NCBI GenBank assembly: GCA_000335715.1
Contig: AMYZ01000020.1
Coordinates: 17,370-81,369 of the forward strand
DNA length: 64,000 bases
Reading direction: 5' to 3'
Source: a beta proteobacterium L13
Lineage (GTDB): Bacteria > Pseudomonadota > Gammaproteobacteria > Burkholderiales > Chromobacteriaceae
Positions 19,594 to 28,398 of the stretch are shown here, piece after piece (position 1 is the stretch's first letter; each line of letters begins with the position of its first letter). The notes beneath the pieces are model-generated. The model ran no database searches. It was given only the letters and a program-made list of their open reading frames with translations, and was not told the DNA's origin. Position numbers and translations under genes: made by a program.

Positions 19594-21081
19594 ATGACCC
19601 ACTCCGCTTACCCGCAGCTGGAAACCGCCTTTACCCGCCTGTACCGCTACCAGCACCTGGCCGCTATCGCGGGCTGGGACCAGGCTGCCATGATGCCATC
19701 CAAAGGTAACGATGCCCGCGCGGCAGCCATGGCAGAGCTGCAGGTGCTGATGCACCACACGCTGACCGACCCTGCCTTGCGCGGCCTGTTCGATGCGGCC
19801 AACAGCGAAGCACTGACGCCGGTACAGCAAGCCAGCCTGCGCGAGATGCGCCGCGAGTGGCAAAACGCCAACCTGCTGCCCGCCAGCCTGGTCGAGGCCA
19901 AAAGCCTGGCCGGCAGCCGCTGCGAACACGCCTGGCGTAGCCAGCGCAAGGCCAACGACTGGCAAGGTTTTCTGCAGAACTTCCGCGAGGTGGTCAAGCT
20001 GTCGCGCGAGGAAGCACAGTACCTGTCCGACGCTACCGGGGTATCGCGCTACGACGCCCTGATGAATCTGTACGAGCCGGGCATGAACAGCGGCGAAGTG
20101 CAGCGTATTTTCGACGACGTGAAAAGCTGGCTGCCAGGCCTGATCCGCGACACCATGCAAAAGCAGGCCGGCGAACAGGTACTGCAGGCGCAGGGGCCGT
20201 TTGCCATCGAAGCACAGCGCGCGTTGGGCATCGAGGTGATGGGGGTGCTGGGCTTCGACTTTGATGCAGGCCGCCTCGACGTATCGGTGCACCCGTTCTG
20301 TGGCGGTGTGGCCGAAGACGTGCGCATCACCACCCGCTACCGTGAAGACGACTTCGTGCAAAGCCTGATGGGCATCGTGCACGAAACCGGCCATGCCCGT
20401 TACGAGCAAGGCTTGCCGCGCGAGCTGGCGCATCTGCCCGTAGGCCACGCCCGCTCCATGGGCATACACGAGAGCCAGAGCCTGTCGTTTGAAATGCAGC
20501 TGGGCCGCAACCCGGCCTTCCTGCAGCTGATTGCCCCGCTGGTGAGAAAGCACCTGGGCGAGCAGCCAGCGTTTGATGCGGCCAACCTGGGCCTGCTGTA
20601 CAGCCGTGTCCGCCCGGGCTATATCCGTGTTGATGCCGACGAGCTGACGTATCCGGCACACGTGATTCTGCGCTTCGAGATCGAGCGTGCGCTGATCGAA
20701 GGCGAGATCGAGGCCGAAGACATTCCGGCGCTGTGGGACGAAAAGATGATGGCCTACCTGGGTGTGGATACCCGCGGCAATTACCAGAACGGCTGCCTGC
20801 AGGATATTCACTGGACTGATGGCAGCTTTGGCTACTTCCCTAGCTACACCCTGGGTGCCATGTATGCCGCGCAGTACTTTGCCACGATCCGCCAGCAATA
20901 CCCTGACCTGGATAGCCGCATTGCCGCTGGCGACCTGGCACCGGTATTTGACTGGCTACAGGCCAATATCTGGCAGCAGGCCAGCCTGTGGGGCACGCCC
21001 GAGCTGGTGCGCCGTGCTACCGGTGAAAGCCTGAACCCTGCGCATTTCCGCGCACACCTGCAGGCGCGTTATCTGGGCTGA
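19594..21081 (+). CDS. Carboxypeptidase Taq (M32 metallopeptidase)
   Basis: Zinc carboxypeptidase of family M32, 495 residues, close to the usual ~500. The zinc motif HETGH is at about 262-266 inside GIVHETGHARYEQGLP; GIHESQSLSFE supplies the third ligand region, and the late DIHWTDGSFGYFPSYTLGAMYAAQ block is an M32 signature. I start at ATG 19594 (MTHSAYPQLETAF); the frame is open for 150 bp upstream but that overlaps the previous gene. Cytoplasmic, with no signal peptide. DUS-like copies at 19794 and 20577 both encode Asp-Ala-Ala-Asn. Confidence 0.93.
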   Translation: MTHSAYPQLETAFTRLYRYQHLAAIAGWDQAAMMPSKGNDARAAAMAELQVLMHHTLTDPALRGLFDAANSEALTPVQQASLREMRREWQNANLLPASLVEAKSLAGSRCEHAWRSQRKANDWQGFLQNFREVVKLSREEAQYLSDATGVSRYDALMNLYEPGMNSGEVQRIFDDVKSWLPGLIRDTMQKQAGEQVLQAQGPFAIEAQRALGIEVMGVLGFDFDAGRLDVSVHPFCGGVAEDVRITTRYREDDFVQSLMGIVHETGHARYEQGLPRELAHLPVGHARSMGIHESQSLSFEMQLGRNPAFLQLIAPLVRKHLGEQPAFDAANLGLLYSRVRPGYIRVDADELTYPAHVILRFEIERALIEGEIEAEDIPALWDEKMMAYLGVDTRGNYQNGCLQDIHWTDGSFGYFPSYTLGAMYAAQYFATIRQQYPDLDSRIAAGDLAPVFDWLQANIWQQASLWGTPELVRRATGESLNPAHFRAHLQARYLG

Positions 21082-21147
21082 GTATGACTTTATCGGCTTG
21101 AGCTGCGTATGAGCATATTATGCTGACATTACGTTGCAAGGCGAAAC

Positions 21148-21194
21148 AATACCCCGCATAAATCACTTCCTAGGAAGATGTGCGGGGTATTTTA
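21148..21194 (+). terminator. Long-loop terminator with nested palindrome
   Basis: AATACCCCGCA (21148-21158) pairs with TGCGGGGTATT (21181-21191), an 11-bp stem followed by TTA. The 22-nt loop contains the perfect 12-bp palindrome CTTCCTAGGAAG (21167-21178). It lies 67 bp after the carboxypeptidase gene. The remaining intergenic DNA to 21393 is AT-richer and should hold the promoter of the cyclase; I see no confident -35/-10 pair in it. Confidence 0.65.
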
Positions 21195-21393
21195 CATACA
21201 TTGCTTTATAAGCTAAGTATTTAGTATGCGCTGGATGTATCGAAATATAAGAAGATGTGATGTCACTATTTCACCCTCGCATGATTAGCAGTATAAAACC
21301 TGATAAAGGGGCGTAGCGACGCGCCCGGATACCATAAAAACATCATCAGACAAAACAGGCGCTAGCGCGTACTGCGGCCTGAAGGGGAGAAAC

Positions 21394-22326
21394 ATGTCGA
21401 CGGGGCAGCAAGTTTTGGCACCTTACGACATCGAAAAGGTGCTGTTTCACAGCCTGGATGTAATACCCATCCCGGCGCTGGTTTCTACCTCGGACCCGGC
21501 GCACGAGGGCAAGCGCAACCATCTGTTCATCAACAAGGCCTTCTTGCAGCAGATCGGCTACACCACCGAGGAGATGCCCGATATGCTCAGCTGGTTTCAG
21601 CTGGCGTATCCCGACCCTGTTTATCGGCAGCAGGTTATTCGCGAGTGGCAAGAGGCGGTAGCAGATAGCCTGGCACGGGGTGAAAATGTGGCCGAGACCA
21701 GTGCGCTGGTGCGTTGCAAGAATGGCGAGCGGCGCTGGTTTATCGTGGCGGCACAGATCAAGGCCGAAGTTTTGCCATCCTGGCATATCGTTACCTTCCG
21801 CGATGTACACGATCTGCACTGCATGGTGGAAGAAAACCGCCGCCTGTCCATTACCGACACGCTTACCCAGCTGGCTAACCGCCGCGAGGCCCAGATGCAG
21901 CTGGAGCTCGCCCGCAATGCCTTTTTGCACCGCGACCAGCCATTTACCGTACTGCTGTGCGATGTCGATCACTTCAAGGCGCTGAATGACCGTTTTGGTC
22001 ACAGCTGTGGTGACGAGGCACTGTGCCTGCTGTCGGCTACCTTGCAGGGCTGCGCGCGTCAGGGTGACTGCGTAGCCCGTTGGGGTGGTGAAGAGTTCCT
22101 GTTGCTATTACCGGGTACGTCTTTACCGGGCGCTATCGTGATGGCACAACGAATTCGTACCCTGATCACGCAGATCGTCCTGCCGTGGGAGAATGCGCCA
22201 TCGCTGAGCGTGAGCATAGGCTGTGCCACCATGACGCCCGAACTCACGCTGGATAGTCTGATCCAGCAGGCCGACATGGCACTGTATCGAGCCAAGGCGG
22301 CCGGGCGAAATTGCGTCATGGCCTGA
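21394..22326 (+). CDS. PAS-GGDEF diguanylate cyclase
   Basis: Makes cyclic di-GMP. It has 310 residues: a PAS sensor (about 15-140; FINKAFLQQIGYTTEEMP and RCKNGERRWF are the usual PAS/PAC cores), a short linker (HCMVEENRRLSITDTLTQLANRREA), then the GGDEF domain. The active site is GGEEF (about 231-235). RQGD stands five residues before it, matching the RxxD inhibitory I-site, so product inhibition is expected. No membrane segment: a soluble sensor. Good ribosome site (AGGGGAGA). It is followed by the BdlA-like gene, which fits a motility or biofilm module. No DUS-like copy lies in this gene or the next. Confidence 0.92.
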   Translation: MSTGQQVLAPYDIEKVLFHSLDVIPIPALVSTSDPAHEGKRNHLFINKAFLQQIGYTTEEMPDMLSWFQLAYPDPVYRQQVIREWQEAVADSLARGENVAETSALVRCKNGERRWFIVAAQIKAEVLPSWHIVTFRDVHDLHCMVEENRRLSITDTLTQLANRREAQMQLELARNAFLHRDQPFTVLLCDVDHFKALNDRFGHSCGDEALCLLSATLQGCARQGDCVARWGGEEFLLLLPGTSLPGAIVMAQRIRTLITQIVLPWENAPSLSVSIGCATMTPELTLDSLIQQADMALYRAKAAGRNCVMA

Positions 22327-22458
22327 GGCTTTTGCTGTTGTTTTACTTGTACTTGTTTTCATTAAATTTTATTGAAAACAGGTATTCAGCGTAGTTATAC
22401 GGATTGCTGTCATGTTGCGCTGCACTATGCTCAAACCATGTCAAACCTTCAGGGGCTC

Positions 22459-23793
22459 ATGATGTGGTTCAGTAATAGACTGATAGCGCAGCTGGAAAGC
22501 GCCGCAGAAGCAGCACTGGGCGGGCAGGTGGCGGACTGGCAGCTACAGGGCAATAGCCGCTGGCAAAGCCTGGGCGGCAAGCTGCAGCAGTTATGGCTGC
22601 ATCTGCATGGTACCGCTCAGCAAGAGGCAGACCGCAGCCGTATCCTGGCCGATCAGCTTGCGGCGCAGCAGGCGCAGCTTCTGCAGTTGCAGCAGGCACT
22701 GGACGTTGTACAAGGCAGGTTTGCCCTGGTGAGCCAGGCGGCTTCCGAAGGCTTGTGGGACATGAGCGTTGAAGCTGGTGATGCGCTGAATCCCAATAAC
22801 GTTTTCTGGTGGTCGGGGCAGTTTCGCGCCTTGCTGGGCTTTCGCGATGAGCGTGACTTCCCCGATGTGCTGGGTAGCTGGTCCAGCCGCCTGCACCCGG
22901 AAGACAAGGACCGCACCCTCAATGCCTTTGCGGCCCACTTGGGCGACCGCAGCGGGCGCACGCCTTACGATATCGAATACCGCTTGCAACACCGCGATGG
23001 CAGCTATCGCTGGTTTCGCGCGCGCGGTGCCACTCTGCGTGACGCCGAAGGCGTGCCGCTACGCGTAGCCGGCTCGCTGGTGGATATTCATGACCATAAG
23101 CAGCAGCAGGCTCAGCTGGCGCGCAGTATGGCCAGGTTCGAGCTGGGTTGCCGCATGCTGGCCGAGGGGCTGTGGGATATGGAAGTCACCACCGACAACC
23201 CGCTCAACCCGGACAATGCCTTTTGGTGGTCGCCGCAGTTCCGCGAGTTGCTAGGCTTTCGCGACGAAACCGACTTCCCCAATGTGCTTAACAGCTGGGC
23301 TAGCCGCCTGCACCCCGAGGACAAAGAGCGGACGCTGGCGGCTTTTGCTGCCCACCTGGGCGACCGCAGTGGCCAGACCGGCTACGACGTGGAATACCGG
23401 CTGCAACACAAGGATGGCGGCTATCGCTGGTTTCGCGCGCGCGGTGAAACCCAGCGCAACCAAGACGGCACGCCTTTGCGGGTGGTCGGTGCGCTGATCG
23501 ATATCGACGCCGAGAAGCGCTCGGCGGCATTAAGCGAGGAAAGTTTGCAGCGCCAACAGCTGGAACAAAGCCTGCAGCGTATCGGCGCCATTGTCGGTAC
23601 GATCCAGTCGGTGGCAGACCAGACCAATCTGCTGGCACTGAATGCCGCCATCGAGGCTGCACGGGCTGGCGAGGCCGGGCGTGGCTTTGCCGTGGTGGCT
23701 GATGAGGTACGCAAGCTGGCCGAGCGCACGCGCAATGCCACGCAAGACGTTAGCGAGCTGATGAACCAGCACGCGGCCAAGCCGGCTGGCTAG
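22459..23793 (+). CDS. BdlA-like soluble PAS-PAS-MCP protein
   Basis: Protein of about 444 residues with no membrane helix: an N-terminal coiled segment, two nearly identical PAS/PAC units starting [11 protein letters not shown] (about 99) and [11 protein letters not shown] (about 237), then a very short MCP signalling tip ([20 protein letters not shown], about 385-404) ending [11 protein letters not shown]. The two PAS units are offset by 138 codons and are similar at the DNA level, so they look like an intragenic tandem duplication. The layout matches Pseudomonas BdlA, a biofilm-dispersal regulator acting with c-di-GMP; the adjacent cyclase supports such a role. The ATG at 22459 or 22462 follows AGGGG; an upstream ATG at 22438 is possible. 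Confidence 0.82.
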   Translation: MMWFSNRLIAQLESAAEAALGGQVADWQLQGNSRWQSLGGKLQQLWLHLHGTAQQEADRSRILADQLAAQQAQLLQLQQALDVVQGRFALVSQAASEGLWDMSVEAGDALNPNNVFWWSGQFRALLGFRDERDFPDVLGSWSSRLHPEDKDRTLNAFAAHLGDRSGRTPYDIEYRLQHRDGSYRWFRARGATLRDAEGVPLRVAGSLVDIHDHKQQQAQLARSMARFELGCRMLAEGLWDMEVTTDNPLNPDNAFWWSPQFRELLGFRDETDFPNVLNSWASRLHPEDKERTLAAFAAHLGDRSGQTGYDVEYRLQHKDGGYRWFRARGETQRNQDGTPLRVVGALIDIDAEKRSAALSEESLQRQQLEQSLQRIGAIVGTIQSVADQTNLLALNAAIEAARAGEAGRGFAVVADEVRKLAERTRNATQDVSELMNQHAAKPAG

Positions 23794-23933
23794 GTGGTTC
23801 GCCCGGTAATTGCCTGGCCGCGCGGGCCCGCAATGCGGGTGTGATGCGGCCATTATCATGCTACCAGGCGTGTGGCGTGCGGTTTGTATGCCGCGAGCCA
23901 GCCTGGCAGGCTGTGTACTGCCATGTCGGCTGC

Positions 23934-24536
23934 TTAATGCCCGAACTGCTGCTCGCACGGCTCGCCATCGCCATTACCATCCATTTTTACGCCAGGGCAG
24001 TGCGCCAGAAAATACCGTGCCTCGTTGCGGGATGTCATCTGCGAGCAATAAATGCGTTGGTCGCATTGATAGTGCGTTCCGGCAGGTGCTAATGGCGCTG
24101 CAGGCAGGCTGCCAAGCGGTGCTGGCGTGCTGTTTGCCAGCGCCAGCAGCTGGCGGGCCCGGTAGTATTCCTTTATGGCATAACCCATAGCAGCTACCGC
24201 CAGCAGGATGAGCAGCGTGTTCAGTAGTTGGCCGCGTCGCCGCCGTTTGCTGGTGTGCGCCGGGCGCGCGGCGCGTGCCGTTGCCGGTTTGGTGGCGGCT
24301 CTGGGCAGGAATTTTTCACTGTGGACATGGTTGGCCGCAAATTTGCCGTTTTGCGCGGCCTTGAGCTCGAACGATACTACCCAGCCTGTCTGTGGCCGTA
24401 TGGCGCCGCGGGGGCAATCGCTGATGTGGAAGAAAACGCTGTCGCCGTTGTCTGCGCGGGTAATGAAGCCGTAGCCCTTATCATCCAGCCAGTGTGTGAT
24501 GGTGCCTTGATAACGCAATGGATACCCCTTGTGCAT
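23934..24536 (-). CDS. Cold-shock domain / membrane / excalibur-domain protein
   Basis: Protein of 200 residues with three parts. Residues about 6-65 form a cold-shock OB fold (GTITHWLDDKGYGFITRADNG, VFFHISDC), with the aromatic RNA-binding residues in place. After an Ala/Arg-rich linker (TSKRRRRGQ) comes one membrane helix (about 104-120, LLNTLLILLAVAAMGYA). The C-terminus (about 150-200) has the excalibur calcium-binding pattern: paired Cys, then MDGNGDGEPCEQQF with the DxDxDG loop. By the positive-inside rule the cold-shock part is cytoplasmic and the excalibur part periplasmic. It ends convergently with the BdlA-like gene. Function unknown. DUS-like copy at 24330. Confidence 0.85.
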   Translation of the reverse strand: MHKGYPLRYQGTITHWLDDKGYGFITRADNGDSVFFHISDCPRGAIRPQTGWVVSFELKAAQNGKFAANHVHSEKFLPRAATKPATARAARPAHTSKRRRRGQLLNTLLILLAVAAMGYAIKEYYRARQLLALANSTPAPLGSLPAAPLAPAGTHYQCDQRIYCSQMTSRNEARYFLAHCPGVKMDGNGDGEPCEQQFGH

Positions 24537-24561
24537 AATGTTTTGATTATGCCATGCAAGT

Positions 24562-26007
24562 TCAGTGTTGCGGGGGTGTGCCTACCTTGCACTGGGCTGC
24601 CAGCTCGCCCACGGTGCGCAAGGCACTGATGAAGCGCTCGTCCAGCGGCTGGCAGCATGACAGCCGTAGTGCATTGCGGTAGCGGCCACTGGGTGAATAC
24701 AGCGGGCCAGGCGAAATACTGATGCGCTCGTGTATGGCCAGGTCGAACAGTTTTACCGTGTCGTAGCCATCCGGTAGCTCCACCCAGATCAGAAAGCCGC
24801 CGCTGGGGTGGGTGGCGCGCGTGCCGGGCGGGAAGTGGGCGGCAATCAGCGCGCGTACTTTGTCGATGTGCAGCGTATAGCGGCGCTTCAGCGAGCGCAG
24901 GTGGTGGTCGTAGCCGCCAGATTCCAGAAACGCGCCCAGTGTTTCGCACAGCACCAGCGGCTCGGCAATCGAGCTGGCAAATTTCAGCTTCTTGATCTGG
25001 GCGCCAAAACGCCCGCCTTCCAGCCAGCCTACGCGAAAGTCCGGCGCCAGCGTTTTGGTATAGCTGGCACACACGATGACCCAGCCGTCCTGGTCGTAGG
25101 CTTTCACTGCCGGCTGTAGCGCATCGCCAAATTGCAGCTCGGCGTATAGCGCGTCCTCGATCAGCGGCACCTGGTAGCGGTTGACCAGTGCGGCCAACCT
25201 TTTCTTGTTGTCGGTGGACATGCTGCAGCCCAGCGGGTTGTGCACATTGGGCATGGCCACCACCGCCTGTAGCCGTTTTTCGGCCAGCAGCATTTCCAGC
25301 GCATCTAGCGACAGGCCGTGTTGCGGGTCGGTGGGGATTTCCACCGCTTTGAGCCCCAGGCTGGCAAACAGCGGCAGCAGGTTGAAATAGGTGGGCGACT
25401 CAATGCCCACGGTGTCGCCGTGGCGGCACACGGCGCGCAAGGCCAGCTGCAGGGCCTCCATGGCACCGTGGGTCAGGATGATGTTGTCGGCCTGCAGCGC
25501 CATGCCCAGCTCCAGCCCGCGCCGCGCGATCTGGGTACGTAGCCGCTCCGAGCCGGGCGGCAGCGCGTAATTGCTGACCAGCCCCGGGTTTTTGCGCAGC
25601 ACCTGGCCCATCAGCCGTGCCAGTTTGCCGGCCGGGTAGAAATCGCCACCGCGCGGGCAGGCCAGTGCCATGTCGATGTAGCCTGGCGTTTGCTGCGCCT
25701 GCAGCGCGGCGCCGATCAGGTCCAGCACTGCGCCGTCGGTACCCTGTGCCGGCCCCGCTTCGCGCAGTGCACCGCGTGCCGGCGAGGCCAGCCGTGCTTT
25801 CACGTAATAGCCGGATTGCGGCCGCGCCTCTACCAGCCCCCGGTCTTCCAGCACGCGGTAGGCGGCTACCACGGTATTGAGCGACAGCTGGCGGCTGTGC
25901 GCCGTCTTGCGTACCGACGGCAGGCGCGAGCCGGGGGGCAGGGTGCCGCGGTTGATGGCGCTGGACAGATCGTCGGCCAGTTGCTGGTACAGGGTGGCGT
26001 TTTCCAT
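24562..26007 (-). CDS. MocR-type GntR/aminotransferase regulator
   Basis: Protein of 481 residues. An N-terminal GntR winged helix (about 5-72; LPPGSRLPSVRKTAHSRQLSLNTVVAAYRVLEDRGLV) is fused to a fold-type I aminotransferase domain. The PLP-binding lysine is expected in SYTKTLAPDFRVGW (Lys about 317), and LTHGAMEALQLALRAV and MPNVHNPLGCSM are the usual cofactor loops. MocR proteins use PLP or an aminated adduct as effector. It is divergent from a LysE exporter gene (152 bp between), and that intergenic DNA carries five GTGACAG elements, so it probably controls the exporter and itself. DUS-like copy at 25189. Confidence 0.92.
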   Translation of the reverse strand: MENATLYQQLADDLSSAINRGTLPPGSRLPSVRKTAHSRQLSLNTVVAAYRVLEDRGLVEARPQSGYYVKARLASPARGALREAGPAQGTDGAVLDLIGAALQAQQTPGYIDMALACPRGGDFYPAGKLARLMGQVLRKNPGLVSNYALPPGSERLRTQIARRGLELGMALQADNIILTHGAMEALQLALRAVCRHGDTVGIESPTYFNLLPLFASLGLKAVEIPTDPQHGLSLDALEMLLAEKRLQAVVAMPNVHNPLGCSMSTDNKKRLAALVNRYQVPLIEDALYAELQFGDALQPAVKAYDQDGWVIVCASYTKTLAPDFRVGWLEGGRFGAQIKKLKFASSIAEPLVLCETLGAFLESGGYDHHLRSLKRRYTLHIDKVRALIAAHFPPGTRATHPSGGFLIWVELPDGYDTVKLFDLAIHERISISPGPLYSPSGRYRNALRLSCCQPLDERFISALRTVGELAAQCKVGTPPQH

Positions 26008-26020
26008 GGCGGGCTCGGGT

Positions 26021-26108
26021 GTGACAGTAGGGTGGGCGAAGCATGGTGACAGTTGTGTTATGAGTCAAACTGTCACCGTGACAATGATAAATTCTTGACT
26101 CTGTCACC
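26021..26108. promoter_or_regulatory. GTGACAG repeat cluster, probable MocR operator
   Basis: Five copies of the GTGACAG element (some incomplete) lie between the divergent regulator and exporter: direct copies at 26021-26028 and 26046-26054 (25 bp apart), inverted AACTGTCAC at 26068-26076, GTGACA at 26078-26083, and CTGTCACC at 26101-26108. The pair GTGACAGTT / AACTGTCAC (26046 and 26068) is a perfect 9-bp dyad. MocR proteins are known to bind paired direct and inverted repeats in such divergent gaps. Confidence 0.7.
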
Positions 26109-26158
26109 GGCAAGCGGCTTTCTCTACGATAGCCCTGTACCCACCACAGGAGGCTGTC

Positions 26159-26767
26159 ATGCTGACCTTGCCACTACTGAGTTATGTCTCGCTGATGTCC
26201 ATCACCCCAGGCCCCAACAACCTGATGTTGGCCGCATCGGGTGTCAATTTCGGGTTTCGCCGCAGCGTACCGCACCTGCTGGGGATCAGCATCGGCCATG
26301 GTGTACAGGTGTTGATTGTGGCCTTGCTGCTAGGCTGGGTGATGACGCTGCTGAACGACTGGCGCTTGCTGTTAAGCCTGACCGGCTGCGGCTATCTGTT
26401 CTGGTTATCGTGGCAGGTGTGGCTGGCGGGGGCGCCAGAAGCCAAGGAGGCGGTTACGCCGATGAGCTTTCTGGGCGCTGCGGCATTTCAATGGGTGAAC
26501 CCCAAGGCCTGGGTGATGGTGGTGAATACCAGCCTGTTGTTCCTGCCGGCCGCGGCGGGTTGGCCGCAGGCGCTGGCCTTGGCGGTCCTGTGTGCGCTGA
26601 TCAACTTTCCCTGCATCTGCCTGTGGGCTGCGCTGGGCGATGCGCTGCGCCGCTACTTGAGCCAGCCGCGTGCGCGCAGGCTGTTTAATGGCGTGATGGC
26701 GGGGCTGATGGCGGCAACGGCTGCCTGGTTATTGTGGGATGAACTGACATTGGCAAAGGTACTGTAA
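26159..26767 (+). CDS. LysE family exporter
   Basis: Membrane exporter of amino acids or derivatives (LysE/RhtB superfamily), 202 residues with about six hydrophobic segments. The N-terminal motif MSITPGPNNLMLAASGVNFGFRRSVPHLLGISIGH is the family signature. The start has GGAGG 6 nt upstream. It is directly followed by the racemase gene (stop and start abut at 26767/26768), so the two form an operon. Divergence from a MocR regulator suggests induction by the exported amino acid or a related amine. DUS-like copies at 26227 and 26559. Confidence 0.9.
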   Translation: MLTLPLLSYVSLMSITPGPNNLMLAASGVNFGFRRSVPHLLGISIGHGVQVLIVALLLGWVMTLLNDWRLLLSLTGCGYLFWLSWQVWLAGAPEAKEAVTPMSFLGAAAFQWVNPKAWVMVVNTSLLFLPAAAGWPQALALAVLCALINFPCICLWAALGDALRRYLSQPRARRLFNGVMAGLMAATAAWLLWDELTLAKVL

Positions 26768-27463
26768 ATGACACAAAAGATACTGGGTTTGCTAGGGGGC
26801 ATGAGCTGGGAATCGACCGCGCACTATTACGCGCAGATCAACCGCCATGTGCGCGATGTGCGTGGCGGCCTGCATTCGGCCCGTTTGCTACTGCATAGCG
26901 TCGATTTTGCGCCCATTGCCGATATGCAGCGCCGAGCCGACTGGGCGGCAGCGGCACAGCTGCTAGGCGAAGCCGGGCGCGGCCTGGCTGCCGCCGGTGC
27001 CGGTGCGCTGCTGATCTGTACCAATACCATGCACAAGGTCGCGGGCCCGATTGAGGACATGGCCGGTATTCCGCTACTGCATATTGCCGACCCGACCATC
27101 GCGGCGCTGCAGGCGGCGGGTGTGGCCCGTGTTGGCTTGCTGGGTACCCGCTTTACCATGGAAGACGACTTCTACCGCGCACGCCTGTGCAGCGCGGGCC
27201 TGCAGGTGTGCGTACCCGATACAGACGACCGTGCCCAGTTGCACCGCGTGATTTTTGAGGAGCTATGCCAGGGCCAGCTGCACGAGGCCTCGCGCCTGCG
27301 TTTGCTGGCCATGGTGGCGAGCTTGCGCGCTTCAGGCGCAGAGGCGGTAATTCTGGGCTGTACCGAGATCGCCATGCTGTTGACGCAGGACGCCACCGAC
27401 ATGCCCTTGTACGACACCACCAGACTGCACGCCGATGCGGCGGCGGCGTGGTTGCTTGACTGA
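26768..27463 (+). CDS. Aspartate/glutamate racemase family protein
   Basis: PLP-independent two-cysteine amino-acid racemase of 231 residues. LGLLGGMSWEST (about 6-17) is the YgeA/Asp-racemase start; the catalytic cysteines are in LLICTNTMH (Cys about 84) and ILGCTEIAM (Cys about 198). The substrate class (Asp/Glu or broad) cannot be assigned from sequence; the E. coli relative YgeA is a broad-specificity racemase. Its position directly behind a LysE exporter under a MocR regulator suggests the pair deals with one amino acid, perhaps exporting a D-form. Confidence 0.88.
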   Translation: MTQKILGLLGGMSWESTAHYYAQINRHVRDVRGGLHSARLLLHSVDFAPIADMQRRADWAAAAQLLGEAGRGLAAAGAGALLICTNTMHKVAGPIEDMAGIPLLHIADPTIAALQAAGVARVGLLGTRFTMEDDFYRARLCSAGLQVCVPDTDDRAQLHRVIFEELCQGQLHEASRLRLLAMVASLRASGAEAVILGCTEIAMLLTQDATDMPLYDTTRLHADAAAAWLLD

Positions 27464-27540
27464 TATTGTCTTAGTTTTTTTATCGAACTTACGCATAATG
27501 AGTGTAGAGTTGATATTAACGTCTGCGCTGCGAGCACGAT

Positions 27541-28302
27541 ATGAAAACGATTTTTGTCGCCATGCTGGGCGGCAGCCTGTGGTTGTCGGCGGGGGAGGCT
27601 GCGGCCAACCCTGTGGTCAGTGTCTGTGCCGAGCCTTGGGCGCCTTTTATCGATAGTGCCTCGGACCAGCCTGCCGTCGGCCTGGCGGCCGATGTCATCA
27701 ACAGGGTGGCCGAGGCTAACAAGCTGCGGGTGAAGTACATCTTCAAGTCGGCAGGGGCCTGCCTGCGCCTGGCGCGTGAGGGGCAGGTGGACATGCTGGC
27801 CTTTGCCGGCGCTGCCGATAGCCCACCAGGGTGGATACAAAGCCGCCAGCCGCTGGTGCACTGGGTGCTCGGGGCCTGGGTTGGCGTAGACAGCCCGCAT
27901 CAGGTATTTGGCGGGCTGGAGGCGTTCAGCAAGCAGCGTGTCGGCTGGGTATCTGCCTATGATTACCCCGTGGCGTTAAAGCGCAAGCAGGACTGGCGGC
28001 GCGTGGATGTCATCGACACAGCACGCGGCATGCGCATGCTGCTGGGCGGGCGGGTGGATGTGGTATTTGATGATGGCCTGGCCGGCAGCAATCTGCCCCC
28101 GGCCATGCGCGACAAAGTGCGCTTGCTCAAGCCGCTGGTGGGCAGCGTCAGCCAGCCCATCAGCCTGCGCCCCGGCCTGACTGCCATGCGTGACGGCATC
28201 GATGCGGAAGCCGTGTTGTTGCGCAAAAATGGCCAGCTGGACGACTTCTACCAGCACTACTTCGATAACGCTCTGCAGCAGGTATTGAGCTCGCTGCACT
28301 GA
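27541..28302 (+). CDS. Periplasmic solute-binding protein (family 3-like)
   Basis: Secreted protein of 253 residues: a signal peptide (about 1-22, MKTIFVAMLGGSLWLSAGEAAA) and a bilobal type II binding fold suggested by VSVCAEPWAPFID, GLAADVINRVAEANKLRVKY, ARGMRMLLGGRVDVVFDDGL and the late DDFYQHYF. No permease or ATPase gene adjoins it, so it may work with a distant transporter or as a sensor. The residues that would fix an amino-acid carboxylate are not clearly conserved. A DUS-like copy at 27600 encodes Ala-Ala-Asn at the signal-peptide end. Confidence 0.75.
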   Translation: MKTIFVAMLGGSLWLSAGEAAANPVVSVCAEPWAPFIDSASDQPAVGLAADVINRVAEANKLRVKYIFKSAGACLRLAREGQVDMLAFAGAADSPPGWIQSRQPLVHWVLGAWVGVDSPHQVFGGLEAFSKQRVGWVSAYDYPVALKRKQDWRRVDVIDTARGMRMLLGGRVDVVFDDGLAGSNLPPAMRDKVRLLKPLVGSVSQPISLRPGLTAMRDGIDAEAVLLRKNGQLDDFYQHYFDNALQQVLSSLH

Positions 28303-28352
28303 CGGCCCCCGGCCTGGTGTAGCCGCAGGTCTTGGCACGATGCCTCAGGCAT

Positions 28353-28377
28353 GAAAAAGCCCGGCAGGCTGCCGGGC
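28353..28377 (-). terminator. Terminator after the second chemoreceptor
   Basis: GCCCGGCA / TGCCGGGC (28359-28366, 28370-28377), loop GGC. Read on the minus strand the stem is followed by a run of T (complement of AAAAA at 28354-28358), so it ends the chemoreceptor mRNA 22 bp after its stop. Confidence 0.85.
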
Positions 28378-28398
28378 GGTGTGTAGGGGGCAAGTGCC

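Noticed and set aside
21304..21330. TAAAGGGG-N11-GCCCGGAT as a FliA promoter for the cyclase gene
   Set aside because: Only the TAAA and part of the -10 agree; spacing is right but the match is too weak to report.
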